From Alisma plantago-aquatica (lineage: Eukaryota > Streptophyta > Magnoliopsida > Alismatales > Alismataceae), in the NCBI GenBank assembly GCA_963693085.1, contig OY856409.1, forward strand, positions 1,338,730,915 through 1,338,794,914: a DNA stretch of 64,000 bases, given 5' to 3'. Both the position numbers and the translations under genes were made by a program. This document shows positions 35,199 through 45,948 of this stretch, one piece after another. The notes below the pieces were generated by a model. That model was given only the letters and a program-made list of their open reading frames with translations. It was not told the DNA's origin and did no database searches. Position 1 is the first letter of the stretch, and every line of letters begins with the position of its first letter.

Positions 35199-35841
35199 TA
35201 GGGATTTCGCCCCCAAAATCTGAAGAGAAAAGCAAGGGATACTTCCTCCTCATCTCTTCCTCGACCTCCCACGTGGCTTCCTCAATGCCACGATGATGCC
35301 AAAGAACCTTCACAAGCACCAAGTCCTTCCTCTTTAACTTCTTCACACGTTTGTCAAGAATCATCACTGGACCTTCCTCATAGGTCACATCTTCATCAAG
35401 CTCAACCTCAACTGTATGTATTATTGTCCCTGTGTCTGGATGACTTTCCTTCATCATATTGACATGGAACACCGTATGTAACTTGTGCAACTCTGGTGGC
35501 AGTTCTAACTTGTAAGCTACCTTACCAACACGTGCTATTACTAGATATGGCCCCATATACCTGGGTGCCAACTTGCCTTTTCGTCCAAACCTTAGCATTC
35601 CTTTCCAAGGTGAGACCTTGAGATACACTTTGTCTCCCACCTGGAACTCTAGGGGTCGTCGACAATTATCTACATATGACTTCTGTCTGTACTGTGCCGC
35701 CTTCAACTGTTGTTGTAATACTTTGATCTTCTCTATTGTCTGTTGCACTAACTCAGGACCCAAAAGCTGATACTCACCAGACTCATACCAACATAGAGGA
35801 GATCTGCACATCCTGCCATATAAAGCCTCATAAGGAGTCAT
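35152..35841 (-). pseudogene. Integrase C-terminal region with GPY motif and chromodomain (element 2), read-through end
   Basis: This 229-codon minus-strand frame contains TPYEALYGRMCRSPLCW, then FQVGDKVYLKVSPWKG, the LAPRYMGPYLVI GPY/F block, HTVFHVNMMKESHPD and a chromodomain tail with VKVLWHHRGIEEATWE and EEEMRRKYPLLFSS. The normal end should come soon after LFSSDFG. Because of the LTR deletion the frame now reads through the junction into the shortened LTR for about 16 more codons. The frame itself is the best preserved of element 2. Upstream sequence (35842-36012) is interrupted by stops. Confidence 0.88.
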
Positions 35842-36012
35842 GTTGATGCTCCACTAATAACTATTGTTGTAGACGAACTCGATCAAACTGAGATGTACGT
35901 CCCAACTACCTAGGAACTGCAAAATACAAGCTCAGAGAAGATCCTCCAAAGTCTGAATAGTCCTTTCAGACTGTCCATCTATCTGTGGGTGGAAAGCAGT
36001 ATTGAACCTCAA

Positions 36013-36261
36013 CTACGTTCCCAACGCTTTGTGCAACTGTTCCCAAAAATGACTTGTGAACTGGGGTCCTCTGTCACAGACTATCGTTGCGGGCACACTG
36101 TGCAAATGCACTATCTCATCTACATACACCTGAGCAAGCTTCTCTACTGTATATGTTGTCTTCACATGTATGAAATGAGTAGATTTTGTCAATCTGTCCA
36201 CTATCACCCAGATGGAATCATAATTCTTAGTTGTCCTTGGCAGACCAACTACAAAATCCAT
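36013..36261 (-). pseudogene. Integrase catalytic core (element 2), fragment
   Basis: This minus-strand frame begins in MDFVVGLPRTTKNYDSIW (first catalytic Asp) and includes VCDRGPQFTSHFWEQLHK (second catalytic Asp intact, unlike element 1). A stop follows ALGT. Beyond it, in 35920-36012, a SERTIQTLED-like motif with the catalytic Glu is still readable. The catalytic triad is thus preserved at residue level but split by stops. Confidence 0.88.
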
Positions 36262-36339
36262 GGTTATATGATCCCATTTCTATTGTGTTATCGACATGGG
36301 TTGCGATGTACCTGCCGGCTTCTGATGCTCATCCTTAAC

Positions 36340-36714
36340 CTACTGACATACCACACACCTTACCATGAACTCGGTTACATCCTTCTTTAAGCCAGGCCAC
36401 CAATACAAGTCCTTCAGATTATGATACATCTTGGTGACACCTAGATGCATGGCATACCTCGATGTGTGTGCTTCCTCGAGCACTAACCTCCTCAAATCAT
36501 CAACATCGGGGACCACCATCCTACCATGATAGCAAACTAGTCCATCCTCAGACTCATGGAACCCGTCACGCTTTTCACTGCCAAACTCGGATTTGATCAA
36601 CTGAATTGAAGCATCTGCCTGCTGTGCGTCTTTGATCTGCTGTCTCAACATAGGCTTTACTTGCATCTGTGCCAACAATCCTGCTAACAAGGAGACTTCC
36701 AGCTGTACGTTCAT
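36340..36714 (-). pseudogene. Integrase zinc-binding region (element 2)
   Basis: This 124-codon minus-strand frame runs from the RNase H-integrase connector to the HHCC domain. It ends with AMHLGVTKMYHNLKDLYWWP and FMVRCVVCQ, giving the histidines and cysteines of the zinc site. The preceding residues MVVPDVDDLRRLVLEEAHTS match the same region in element 1. Confidence 0.85.
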
Positions 36715-36799
36715 CTATCACAAAGAGACAAACATATCCCACCTATGACATACCAATGAACTCAACTGTACCTTCCTCATAGAGAGAGAAGAAGAAGAC

Positions 36800-37196
36800 T
36801 TTCTGCTAAGCTCATCAGTTATCATGTTCCAGGATGATACTCAATGGTGCAATCATAATCATTGATCAGCTCCATCCAGCGACATTGTCGCATGTTCAGC
36901 TCACTCTGTGAGAAGTTGTACTTCAAGTTCTTATGATCTGTAAAGATTTGACACACTTCCCCATAAAGATAGTATCTCTAAATGTTTAACGCATGGACCA
37001 CCGCTACCAGCTCCAAACCATGTGTCAGATAATTCTCCTCATGTTTCTTAAGATGTCGTGAAGCAAAAGAAACCACATGATCTTCCTGCATCAGCACACA
37101 ACCTAAGCCTTTGTTGGAAGCATCGTAGAAAACAACATAGCCTTTCCCAGGCTCTAGCAGCACCAACACTGGAGCACTAGTCAGTTTCTTCTTCAA
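36800..37196 (-). pseudogene. RNase H region of gypsy element 2
   Basis: An open minus-strand frame at 36978-37196 carries [20 protein letters not shown] (catalytic Asp motif) and [19 protein letters not shown], with [12 protein letters not shown] after it. A stop follows, and the remaining RNase H sequence (36800-36977) is readable but interrupted. Confidence 0.82.
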
Positions 37197-37337
37197 ACTT
37201 TGGAAAGCTTGCTGATAACGATCATCTCAAACAAAAGGTACATCCTTCCTGGTTATTTTTGTCAACGGTAACATGATCACATTGAAGTTCCTTATAAACC
37301 TCCAGTAGTATCCTGCTAAACCCAGAAAACTACAAAC

Positions 37338-38100
37338 TTATATCAGCGTCTTTGGTTGCTCCCAGTCTGTAACTGACTCCACCTTCTTTGGGTCCACTCT
37401 GACTCCTTCTGTAGATATCACATGACCTAATAAAGTCATTTCTTTCAACCAGAACTCACACTTACTAAACTTGGCATACAACCGGTGTTGGAGAAGAAGA
37501 GTCAATGCTTGTCGAAGATGTTGTTCATGCTCCTGATTATCCAGACTATAGATCAGAATGTCATCTATAAAAACTACAAAAAACTGATCTAGAAATGGAC
37601 AGAACACCCTATTCATCAGATCCATGAAGGCAGCAGGCACATTGGTTAGCCCAAACGACATAACCACAAACTCAAAGTGACCATACTCATCCTGAAAGCT
37701 GACTTTGGTATGTCATCCACCTTAATTCTTAACTGATGATATCCAGACTGTAGATCGATCTTCGAGAGCACTGTAGCACCACATAACTGATCAAACAGAT
37801 CGTCTATCCTCGGCAACTGGTACTTGTTCTTGATCGTAACTTTGTTCAACTATCGGTAATATATGCACAAACGCATCGATCCATCCTTCTTCTTTACGAA
37901 TAGGACAGAAGAACCCCACGAAGATGTTCTCAGTTTGATGAAACCTTTATCCAACAACTCCTGTAACTGCTTTTTCAACACTGCCATCTCAGCTGGAGCC
38001 ATCCTGTATGGTGACTGAGCAACTGGCTATGTTCCTGGAACCAAATTGATCTCAAAGTCAATCTCTCAAGGTGGGGGAACACCGGGAAACACATCTGCAA
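37338..38100 (-). pseudogene. Reverse transcriptase of gypsy element 2, frameshifted
   Basis: The minus-strand RT is split by a frameshift at about 37650-37690. The upstream frame (37646-37849) has [20 protein letters not shown]. The downstream frame (37338-37667) has [19 protein letters not shown], the catalytic [10 protein letters not shown], and [16 protein letters not shown]. Further upstream, 37850-38100 reads [16 protein letters not shown], where the usual CIDYR Asp is Tyr, followed by a stop. A non-functional relic. Confidence 0.88.
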
Positions 38101-38129
38101 ACTCTCAGATAACAAGCACCTCCTCAAGG

Positions 38130-38659
38130 CTAGGACCCTTTTGCCTTGGTATCTACAACGTGAGATAAGAACGCCTTACATCCTTGCCATAGAAACTTCT
38201 CTACCACCATAGTTGATACTAAACATGTCAGAAGAATATTCCTATCTCCCTGGAAGATCCACTTCTCACCATCGTCAACAAACACGGCTTGCTTGGAATC
38301 ACACCTCAACACAACCTTATACTTTTCTAAGGTATACATCCCAAGGATCATGTCGAATCAATGCATATCAAGTGGTATAAGATCCACTTGTATATTGTGT
38401 CCCAAAAAGGATAAAACACAAGATGGACACACCTCTCGAAGCATCGAGAAACAATGAAGAGGGGTTTCTAAAAACAAGCTATCCTTCTTACAACTAACAG
38501 GTAAAAGACAACTATCAAGCATACTACATGCAATAAAAGAGTGTGTAGCACCCGATCAACCAGAATAGATATAAAGCACAAAGAAGAAAAATCAGAATGA
38601 AATAAATCCATCTGACCTACCACTACTCGCGGGTTGACTATCACTTCTGACTGACTCAT
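38130..38659 (-). pseudogene. Aspartic protease region (element 2), frameshifted at the active site
   Basis: An upstream minus-strand piece (38468-38659) carries GQMDLFHSDFSSLCF and then loses frame exactly at the active site: LVD is followed by RVLHTLL, whereas the other frame gives GATHSFI, consistent with a single missing base near 38548. A downstream piece (38130-38351) keeps MILGMYTLEKYKVVL, with the usual ILGMD Asp replaced by Tyr. The protease cannot be made. Confidence 0.82.
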
Positions 38660-38830
38660 AGAATAGAATCGAGTCGTTGCTTGCTGTCCACGTCCTTTGA
38701 TTCCTTGGGCAGATGATCCAGCTTTTGATGCTTGACTGCATCCTCACCCTCTGTTACCATTAGATTGCTGTCTATGTGACCCCTATTGATTCTGCCTCGG
38801 TTTTTGTGTCACTTCGACATCTTTCCTTAG

Positions 38831-38873
38831 GCAATTTGTCCTCAAATGTCCGATTTGCCCACAGAGATAGCAT
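38831..38873 (-). other. CCHC zinc knuckle of gag (element 2)
   Basis: Minus-strand translation gives CYLCGQIGHLRTNC, a complete CX2CX4HX4C knuckle, between the gag core and the protease. Confidence 0.82.
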
Positions 38874-39206
38874 GACCTATCCCCTAACTACAACCTAGAT
38901 GGCCCTGTCACTTCTAATAAAGCTGTGTTGTAAGCTTTGGACGGCGAATACCCACACCCTCTTCCTTTACTTGGTGACCACTATGATGGTGCACTAGAAC
39001 CTTGTCTCACAAAAGGTGCAAAAAACCTCAACTTCTTGTGGTTATCAAACCTCTGTTTCTGAAACTGAGCAAGCCTTTTCTTGGTCATAGTCTCCCTCTT
39101 CTCTCAGACTGACCGTTCAATCCTTCAGACAAACTCAACAAATGTGGAAAATTGCTCTCGATTCTCCAAAGCAATAGCACGTGTCAACAGCTCGACACTC
39201 AAACCT

Positions 39207-39859
39207 TTACCGCTTGATCCGCTCATCATCTGTTGCCGCCATGTGAGGACAAAACCTTAAAAGGTCCATAAACTTGGCTTCATAGTCGGTGATGCTCAAT
39301 GATCCTTGGCGCAGACGCTCAAACTGGTTGATCTTCTCGTCCAAATACATCTTTGAGAAGTATCGGCTGATGAACTCTTGTCGAAAAACATCCCAACAGA
39401 TCACCTCACCGGGTCGCTTCTCCTCCTAGATGGCCCACCAGTTGCCAGCACTACCTTTCAGAAGGTAGACAATGTGTTTAACTTTGGCTGCTTCGGGGAT
39501 GTCAAGGATTCGGAAGGCCTTCTCAAGACCTTTCAGCCATAGATTTGCATCCACTGGATCAACCGTTCCAGCATAATCCGAAGCTCTGACTCGTCAAAGC
39601 CGTTCAAAGGTCTTCCCAATGCCCAAAGATTCACCATGGGGAGCTTGTACTCTTGGTGGAGGCACAGGAAATCTATCCACCATGTGATCCATTTTAGCCA
39701 TCAACTGCCCCATAAAATACTGATAAGCATGGTTTTCAAGAATGACTGGGTCAAGTTGGGGACCTCAGGCACCCTATCTTCATGTGCCTGCACTCTTGCT
39801 TCATCAACTGATGCAGCATCATTGCTCTCGACAGCATGTTTTTCATGGTTTCCAGACAT
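39207..39859 (-). pseudogene. gag of gypsy element 2, broken
   Basis: The start is the ATG at 39857-39859 on the minus strand (MSGNHEKHAVESN...). The frame reads through an acidic N-terminal part, then WLKGLEKAFRILDIP and a KGSAGNWWAI block ending in a stop. It resumes as VFRQEFISRYFSKMYLDEKI and ITDYEAKFMDLLRFCPH at 39404-39207. Collinear with gag of element 1. At least two stops interrupt it. Confidence 0.82.
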
Positions 39860-39971
39860 CTTTAAGCTTTATCTTCCACTGAGGGCAGAAGGTTATTGTA
39901 AGAAAATCTAGAAAACTCACAAGAACAGACACACCCTAGTCCTAGATCCCTGTAGACTCAGCGAACCTAGA

Positions 39972-39983
39972 GCTCTGATACCA
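39972..39983 (-). promoter_or_regulatory. Primer-binding site of gypsy element 2
   Basis: The minus strand reads TGGTATCAGAGC, the initiator Met tRNA primer site, four bases from the LTR that starts at 39988. Confidence 0.9.
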
Positions 39984-39987
39984 AACT

Positions 39988-42900
39988 TGTGGTGACACAT
40001 CCCGTTATCACACAGACAACGAAATGCCACACGAACACGTGCAGAAACATCATAAACCACATATTACCAAAAACACAGGTTAATTAAAACTGATTGCAGA
40101 AAGCAGATGAACAAAGACACTATTACATCCAGATCCTCATCCTGTAAGGAAACATGCTATATAAACATTTGCAAGCCTTGATATATGTCCACAGCTTATA
40201 GGAAACAACTGTCCTATCAGCACAAGAGTTCATCACATATTTATACATACATAACAAGCCACGTAAGGCCAACAGCAGGATATACAAAGCTACATCAGCT
40301 ATACATCGTAAAACATTATCAAAACACCTCCGAGGACATAAGAGTATATGGATGACTCTAGGACTCTACAACAAAACAACTAAAATAGCAACATATCCAT
40401 CTCTTGCCTCCTACTGCTCTTCTTACTGCTCAGCCGCAACCTCACGACCACCACCACGTCTAGCACGATCACCTAAAAAGTTTGTAAACTAACAGGGTGA
40501 GATACACAGTCCCAATGTGAAACATAACTCCCCGTCGAAACTATAAAACTTCAGGAAAAGTAGGTAAATCAGATAAGTGATATCAGCAGATCATAAGAGC
40601 AGCATCCTGAGTAGAACTTTTTTTATGAACAATCTTACCAAATATCCAGGAGGCATATAACCAAGTATTTCTTTATGGAACAAGATTTACAAGATAAGCT
40701 TTATAATAACTTATCACAAAGTATAAGGATCATATAAATAACTACAAGGTATAACGAGATCAGCTATATAAGCAAGGCCTCAACCAATGTTCCGTGTTTT
40801 GCCTTTAGCAATGTATTCTATACAGCCGGATTACGATTTATTATGCCCTGAGGAAGTGAGCTGTCCCGCTCAAATCCAACCTTTGGTTGCAAAGCCCAAA
40901 ACCGGTGCCATACAAGGTCATTGGGAGAGCCAGACTCCATGACCTCACCTCTTCATGGTTAGTGTATGAAAACCAAAGTAGGACCGCAGTCTCTTGCTTG
41001 AGTGGCCTCAGCCACAGGGTTAGCTAACACAGTCTACCCTTTTTATCATGATCCATGAGCCTATTCATCGTGATCCTAAGCCATGAACACATTCATGCTC
41101 CTTTACACTGATCCATGGGCCTGATCACCATGCTCTTATAGACATCTTGAGTCCACAACCACAGTTGCACTCTAATCCTCCTATTTTTATCTAGGAGAAA
41201 CCCCGCATATTCAACAATATGCGCTCCAGGTAGTCCCGCAGGATAAACCTATTTCACCATCACCTGCTACTGACGATGATGGATCTATGGCCATGGCAAA
41301 CTACATGAAATGTTCCACTGTAATAAATTAGTATATTTTAAGTGGATTGTTGAGGCAACCAAGTTATAAAACATAACAACATTGAGTTGCATTATTACCA
41401 TGGGATCTCAATCCCTCATCACAAAATGCCACTGCCTCTCAAGGCTTACATCTTCACCATGGGATAGCAATCCCTTATCTCAACATCAAAGGATAACACC
41501 TCAACTACGCACTCAGCCTTTATCAGGTCGACATACCTTTCACATCATACTGGTGATACATGTTACTTTATCAACAAGGATTATCATCATTGAGTGTTAT
41601 ACAAAACACATACACCTCATAGCTCTTACCTGGCTATGAATTCACTTGATTCACCTGCATGGTTAGTATGCATATCAAGAGAGATAACTGAATCACCAAA
41701 CATAGATATGTATGATTATCATGCTATTAAGCTTGAGGATGCACATGATTGGAACAACATCCATGATCATAGCTACATGAAGCACAAAGCTATATCTGTA
41801 GGAAAATTACATTATTGTAATCAAACCATGAGCAATCACTATGCCTTTATCTTATAAACACAAACATGTGTCTTATCATATTATGTAGCATCATATTCAA
41901 GTATCAAACATATCACGGTTCACAACCTATCATCCATATTGCATCATCAACATAGGTGCGGTTTCAAGATAACAAATCATCAACTTAGGTTTTTTGTGTT
42001 AAGAATAACCCTCACCGAAGGTACCATCTACCCTTACTATAGGTGTGGCAGGTAGCGCCATCCCTCACGCAAAGGGATATCAGGCAAGGTAACATCCCTC
42101 ACTAAAAGCCTATCGGCTAGGGCACTTAGCCACACATATCATCCCTCATCACATCATCATGTCGTGCACACTTGTTCAAGGGTCACGAGTAGACCAGGAC
42201 CAATATCGTGCAACCTGATCCAAGGGGTGTATCGTGCACAAGGACACACTCACCTATCATCCACTAGGGTTAGGGTTACTTATCGGCCATCCTCATCACC
42301 ATATCATCTATGGCCATATCGGCCAAGACCATGATGCCCAAGGTCATGTCGGCCAAGAGCAAACCCTAACTCCCAACAAGCTCTTCATGATGCCTAAGGG
42401 ATTCTACTGCCCTCCACCATGTTGCCCAACACACCCTATCATCCAACTAGGGTTGGGGTCCACATAACAACCAAGACTCAACCCTTCAACTTGTATCATC
42501 CAAAGCACCATCCATGCTCAAAACATTTATCATCCTAACTCTTAACTCTAGATCTATCCAAGCTATCAAGAACCTACTCATGATGAGTAACTGACCAAAA
42601 GGAGACATGTGATGGGCAAGGCAGATCGGTCAAAGGGTAACACACCTCCAAATGAGGTATCGACCATGCACTTGACCCTGGTGTTGCCCCAAGCTAGGCA
42701 CACCTACACACTTCCAACACTCTAGGGTGGATGATATCGAGCATCATGTGGGCATCACATGTTGGTCACCTACCATGGCGCCCAGGGGCCTATCGTCCAA
42801 CTAAGGTAGGCATAACATATCAATCAACACTAGGGCATCTATCTTGGGTTCATCACCCAAGTACCATATCGGGCAACAAGGTTAACACAACCCAACTAAG

Positions 42901-44460
42901 CATATCATCCAAGACAAACCCTAGATGAGAGGTATCGTGCAAAGAACCAAAAAGGGTATCGTTCAAGGGCACAAGAACCACATCAGTTTGGTCATCTTCA
43001 ACCTCAAGACCAACATCATCAAACCCTAATAGATCAAGAGAGTTGGCTCACCTCTCAACAATTAAGAGAGAGGAGTTTTACACAACCTCCATCAAATATC
43101 GAGCATCAAGATGGATCATCCAAATTAGTCAACCCTTCAACCTCAACTAGGTCATCAACAACCAAAGGCTCACCTCTCAAATCCATGGTGAGAGTAGGGT
43201 ATTGCCCAAACAACTAGAATATAGACTCACTTCTCAACGACTAAGGAAGAGAGGGGTTTTGCCTACACCACTAGAGCTCCAACTCACTTATCAAAGCCAA
43301 GGAGAGAAAGGGGTATTGCCCCAAGGAAAACCTAATCCATAGGTTCAGCCAACAAGGTGCAAGGTCATACAACTATCAACATCATAACCACTAAGTCCAA
43401 CAAGATTAAAGGTACAAACTAGAGCAAGAAACATATCCAATAAGACGCAAGGCTGATCGAGATCATATATGAACATGCAACATAAAGGAAGGTAGTATAG
43501 CTAGGGTTAGGAGTTATGTAACCCGCCTCAAGCAAGATCCTCAATCTCTGAAGCTCCAAGCACTAAATTTAAGCTCTTAGCTCCAAAGCACCCCACCTTC
43601 GACCACCACAAGAAGAGAAGCAAAGCTCATAACCACCATGGCCGAAGAATAAGCAAGAAGGATAAGAAGGTGCTAAGGAGAGAGAGGAGATGCTTACCAA
43701 GGAAGCAAGACCCTTCTAGGGTTCGACCACCACCTAGAGGAATAAGAAGAAGGATACTCCACCAAGTAGATCGGCCACCAAGATCCACCAAAGAGGGGTA
43801 TCGTCCGCCAAGGAAAAGGGAAGGCAACTAAGGAGCTAAAAGGGATCCCAAGTAAGAGAATGGAGAGGCATATATAGAAGAGGGTGAAGAGGAAACTAAG
43901 GCAAGGTTTCTTCCAACCTAGGGACACTTGTCCAAAGCCATGCCACCTTGAAAAACCTCATGCACATGTCATGCCACCAACTAACAAAGGATCGGCCACT
44001 TGTCCAAGGTATGGTGACACAACCAAGGCAAGGTCAAGATGGTCACATGGGCGACACACCCCACAGGTCGACACACCTCTGGGTGACACATCCGTGGGTG
44101 ACACAACCCTATGGGCGACACATAGCTGCAATATCTCCTATGCATGATACAAACCCTTATCAAGGCAAAGCAAAGCAAAGCAAGGCCCATCAAGGCTCAT
44201 CAAGGCCCGAGACTACTCAAGCAACAAGACAAACTCATCCTCTCAACCCTAGAGGATGAAAGAAGAGAGAAAACATATCTCAAGGTGACAGACTTGCTCA
44301 TCAACCCTAAAACCTGGATAATTTGCAAGTTGCACCTCCAACTCTCAACAAAGCACAAACAAACCCTAATCACCATTTGAGGTGATTAGCAAGCATCTAA
44401 GCATAAGGTTTAGGCAAAGCAAATAGGGTAAGCCCAAAACGAAGGTTAGGGTCCTTACAG
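39988..44460 (-). repeat. Element 2 right (5') LTR, 4473 bp
   Basis: It starts TGTGGTGACACATCC and ends GGTCCTTACA. It contains many TATCGTGC / CATATCGGCC-type words (about 42000-43400), AACCCTAA words, and a GTAACCCGCCTCAAG motif near 43517 that is shared with the LTRs of element 1 (11350) and the host LTR (53145). Apparent open frames inside are not supported as genes. It is the only full-length copy of this subfamily's LTR in the window. Confidence 0.88.
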
Positions 44461-44465
44461 TAATT
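44461..44465. repeat. Target-site duplication GTAAT, right, of gypsy element 2
   Basis: Matches 33408-33412 exactly. Confidence 0.85.
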
Positions 44466-44504
44466 CATAATCATCTCCCATTTCTAGAAAACATAGAGTT
44501 AATA

Positions 44505-44612
44505 TGGCTCCCAAAAAGGGATCGGTCGGGTGTAGAAGCAAACTAAGCAGTTTATCGACACCTGACTTTGCTACATTTCTAGTTTCTAATAAGTACACAT
44601 GTGTACGTTAAG
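44505..44612 (+). pseudogene. Possible first exon of a CACTA transposase-accessory gene
   Basis: A 35-codon plus-strand frame begins MAPKKGSVGCRSKLSSL. A basic MAPK/R-rich start followed by a short exon would fit the start of a TNPA/Transposase_24-type gene of CACTA element 2. The sequence is too short to prove this. It lies just right of gypsy element 2, so that insertion would have hit upstream of the gene. Confidence 0.2.
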
Positions 44613-45943
44613 TATACTATTAATTCAAAGACAATTATGTTATAGTGTTTCAAGGTATATATTGAATGTATTTTACGAAGTATATCTTGACTTTTTTTTA
44701 TAAAATTTTAGATAATTTCTTAAATGTGTATAATTTAATGATGTAGCTTTTAAACTAGCCTAATAAATTGCAAATATACTTAATGTAGTTAGATGTGGAA
44801 GTACATTTAATTAATCCTTTTTAAAGATTTAATCGAAATGTAACTAACAATAAATTTGCATATAATCATTTTTTGCATAAATGAGTATATAACTTCAACT
44901 ACAAGTGTATGGTTGGAGAAATGCGGATGGTCAAAATTAAGGGACTCAAGCTCAAAGAAAATAGACAAGCATTTCTTGATTTACCCCCAATTAATTCTTT
45001 GGCATTCACCCGTGTTGTTGGGGGAATATTTATCTCTTAGTCCTAGTAATACTTTTAGAATTTTCATAACTAAATGAAATGATCGAATGGAAAGTAAGAT
45101 AAGTAAGAAAGGTAAATTAAGTTAGAAAATATTCCTTCAGACAATTGAAAAGTGAGGCATGTCTAAACTTAGTATTGTATATAAATTGTGAATATATCAA
45201 CATAATTGAAAAATTTTTAGATCATGAATGTAATCGTTGGTTCTTTATGTTGAGGAAGAAATTACATGAATTATTCAGAACATTGAAGATTGGTGTGATT
45301 CTCATTCTTGAGAAATACAATCATATCACATGTGAAACAGTGAATCTAATAAAAAACTTATCATAAAGGTCTAGGTAAATAAAACTTTTATTTTAATGCA
45401 TGGATTTTGAACATAGATATGCATATAAGTTTGAGAAATGAGATACACTTAATTACAACATGAAATCTCTAATATTGTGGAAAACCAAGTAGCAAACCAA
45501 GAAGAATCAGATCCTAGACATGTTGATAAGCTGACCCATGAAGCTTATTTGCAAGTTTTAAATCCTACAAAAAAAGCTAGGATTTGAAGTATTGAAATTG
45601 GCCACAAAGAGATAGGACATAAAGGAAAAGCTGCCTGAATTAGATATGGAGTGCTATTTGAGGAAAGAAATGTGAAGGATGTATGTTGGATTTAAATTAA
45701 TTTTGAATGGTTGGTTAAAATTATTATTTAGAGATATCTTTGTAATTATTATTTCCCATTTCAGGAGAAGCTTAAAGAGCTTATTGAAATAGTCAATGGT
45801 TGAAGAACTCTGTTTCCCAAATAATGACTTGGTATCAACAATCACATGTAGCTTTGAGTTTTCTCTCTATGTAAATGTAATAACATATTTTTGTGACATG
45901 ATTGATTTGTCTTTTCTAGGGTGGTGGTGTTAATATTGAGTGT
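44613..45943 (+). other. CACTA element 2 interior with a possible Transposase_24 remnant
   Basis: This is AT-rich sequence. At about 45480-45640 the plus strand reads NQEESDPRHVDKLTHEAYL and then QVLNPTKKARI. This resembles the C-terminal part of plant Ptta/En/Spm accessory proteins (Transposase_24), where an EAY..VL..... R+ pattern precedes a GFG-like motif; a frame change follows at that point. Other frames here are unassigned. The identification is tentative. Confidence 0.35.
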
Positions 45944-45948
45944 ACAAC
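45944..45948. repeat. Target-site duplication ACAAC, left, of the solo LTR
   Basis: ACAAC at 45944-45948 is repeated at 48340-48344, directly after the LTR end TGTTACA. Confidence 0.6.

Larger units (their letters stand above)
33413..44460 (-). mobile_element. Gypsy element 2 (Tekay/Del-like), minus strand, with a truncated 3' LTR
   Basis: The left (3') LTR is 33413-35198, the internal region 35199-39987 and the right (5') LTR 39988-44460. A 5-bp duplication GTAAT flanks the element. The proteins closely resemble those of element 1, so they are members of one lineage, but the LTR sequences are well diverged and the two are separate subfamilies. The right LTR is 4473 bp while the left is only about 1786 bp: a deletion of roughly 2.7 kb removed the U3-side part of the 3' LTR and the polypurine tract. 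The gag-pol region contains multiple stops and frameshifts. Confidence 0.9.

Noticed and set aside
43627..44380. Several overlapping frames on both strands at the end of the element 2 LTR
   Set aside because: They lie in LTR sequence, overlap each other on opposite strands, and have low-complexity AAGG/CAAGG composition. No domain is visible.
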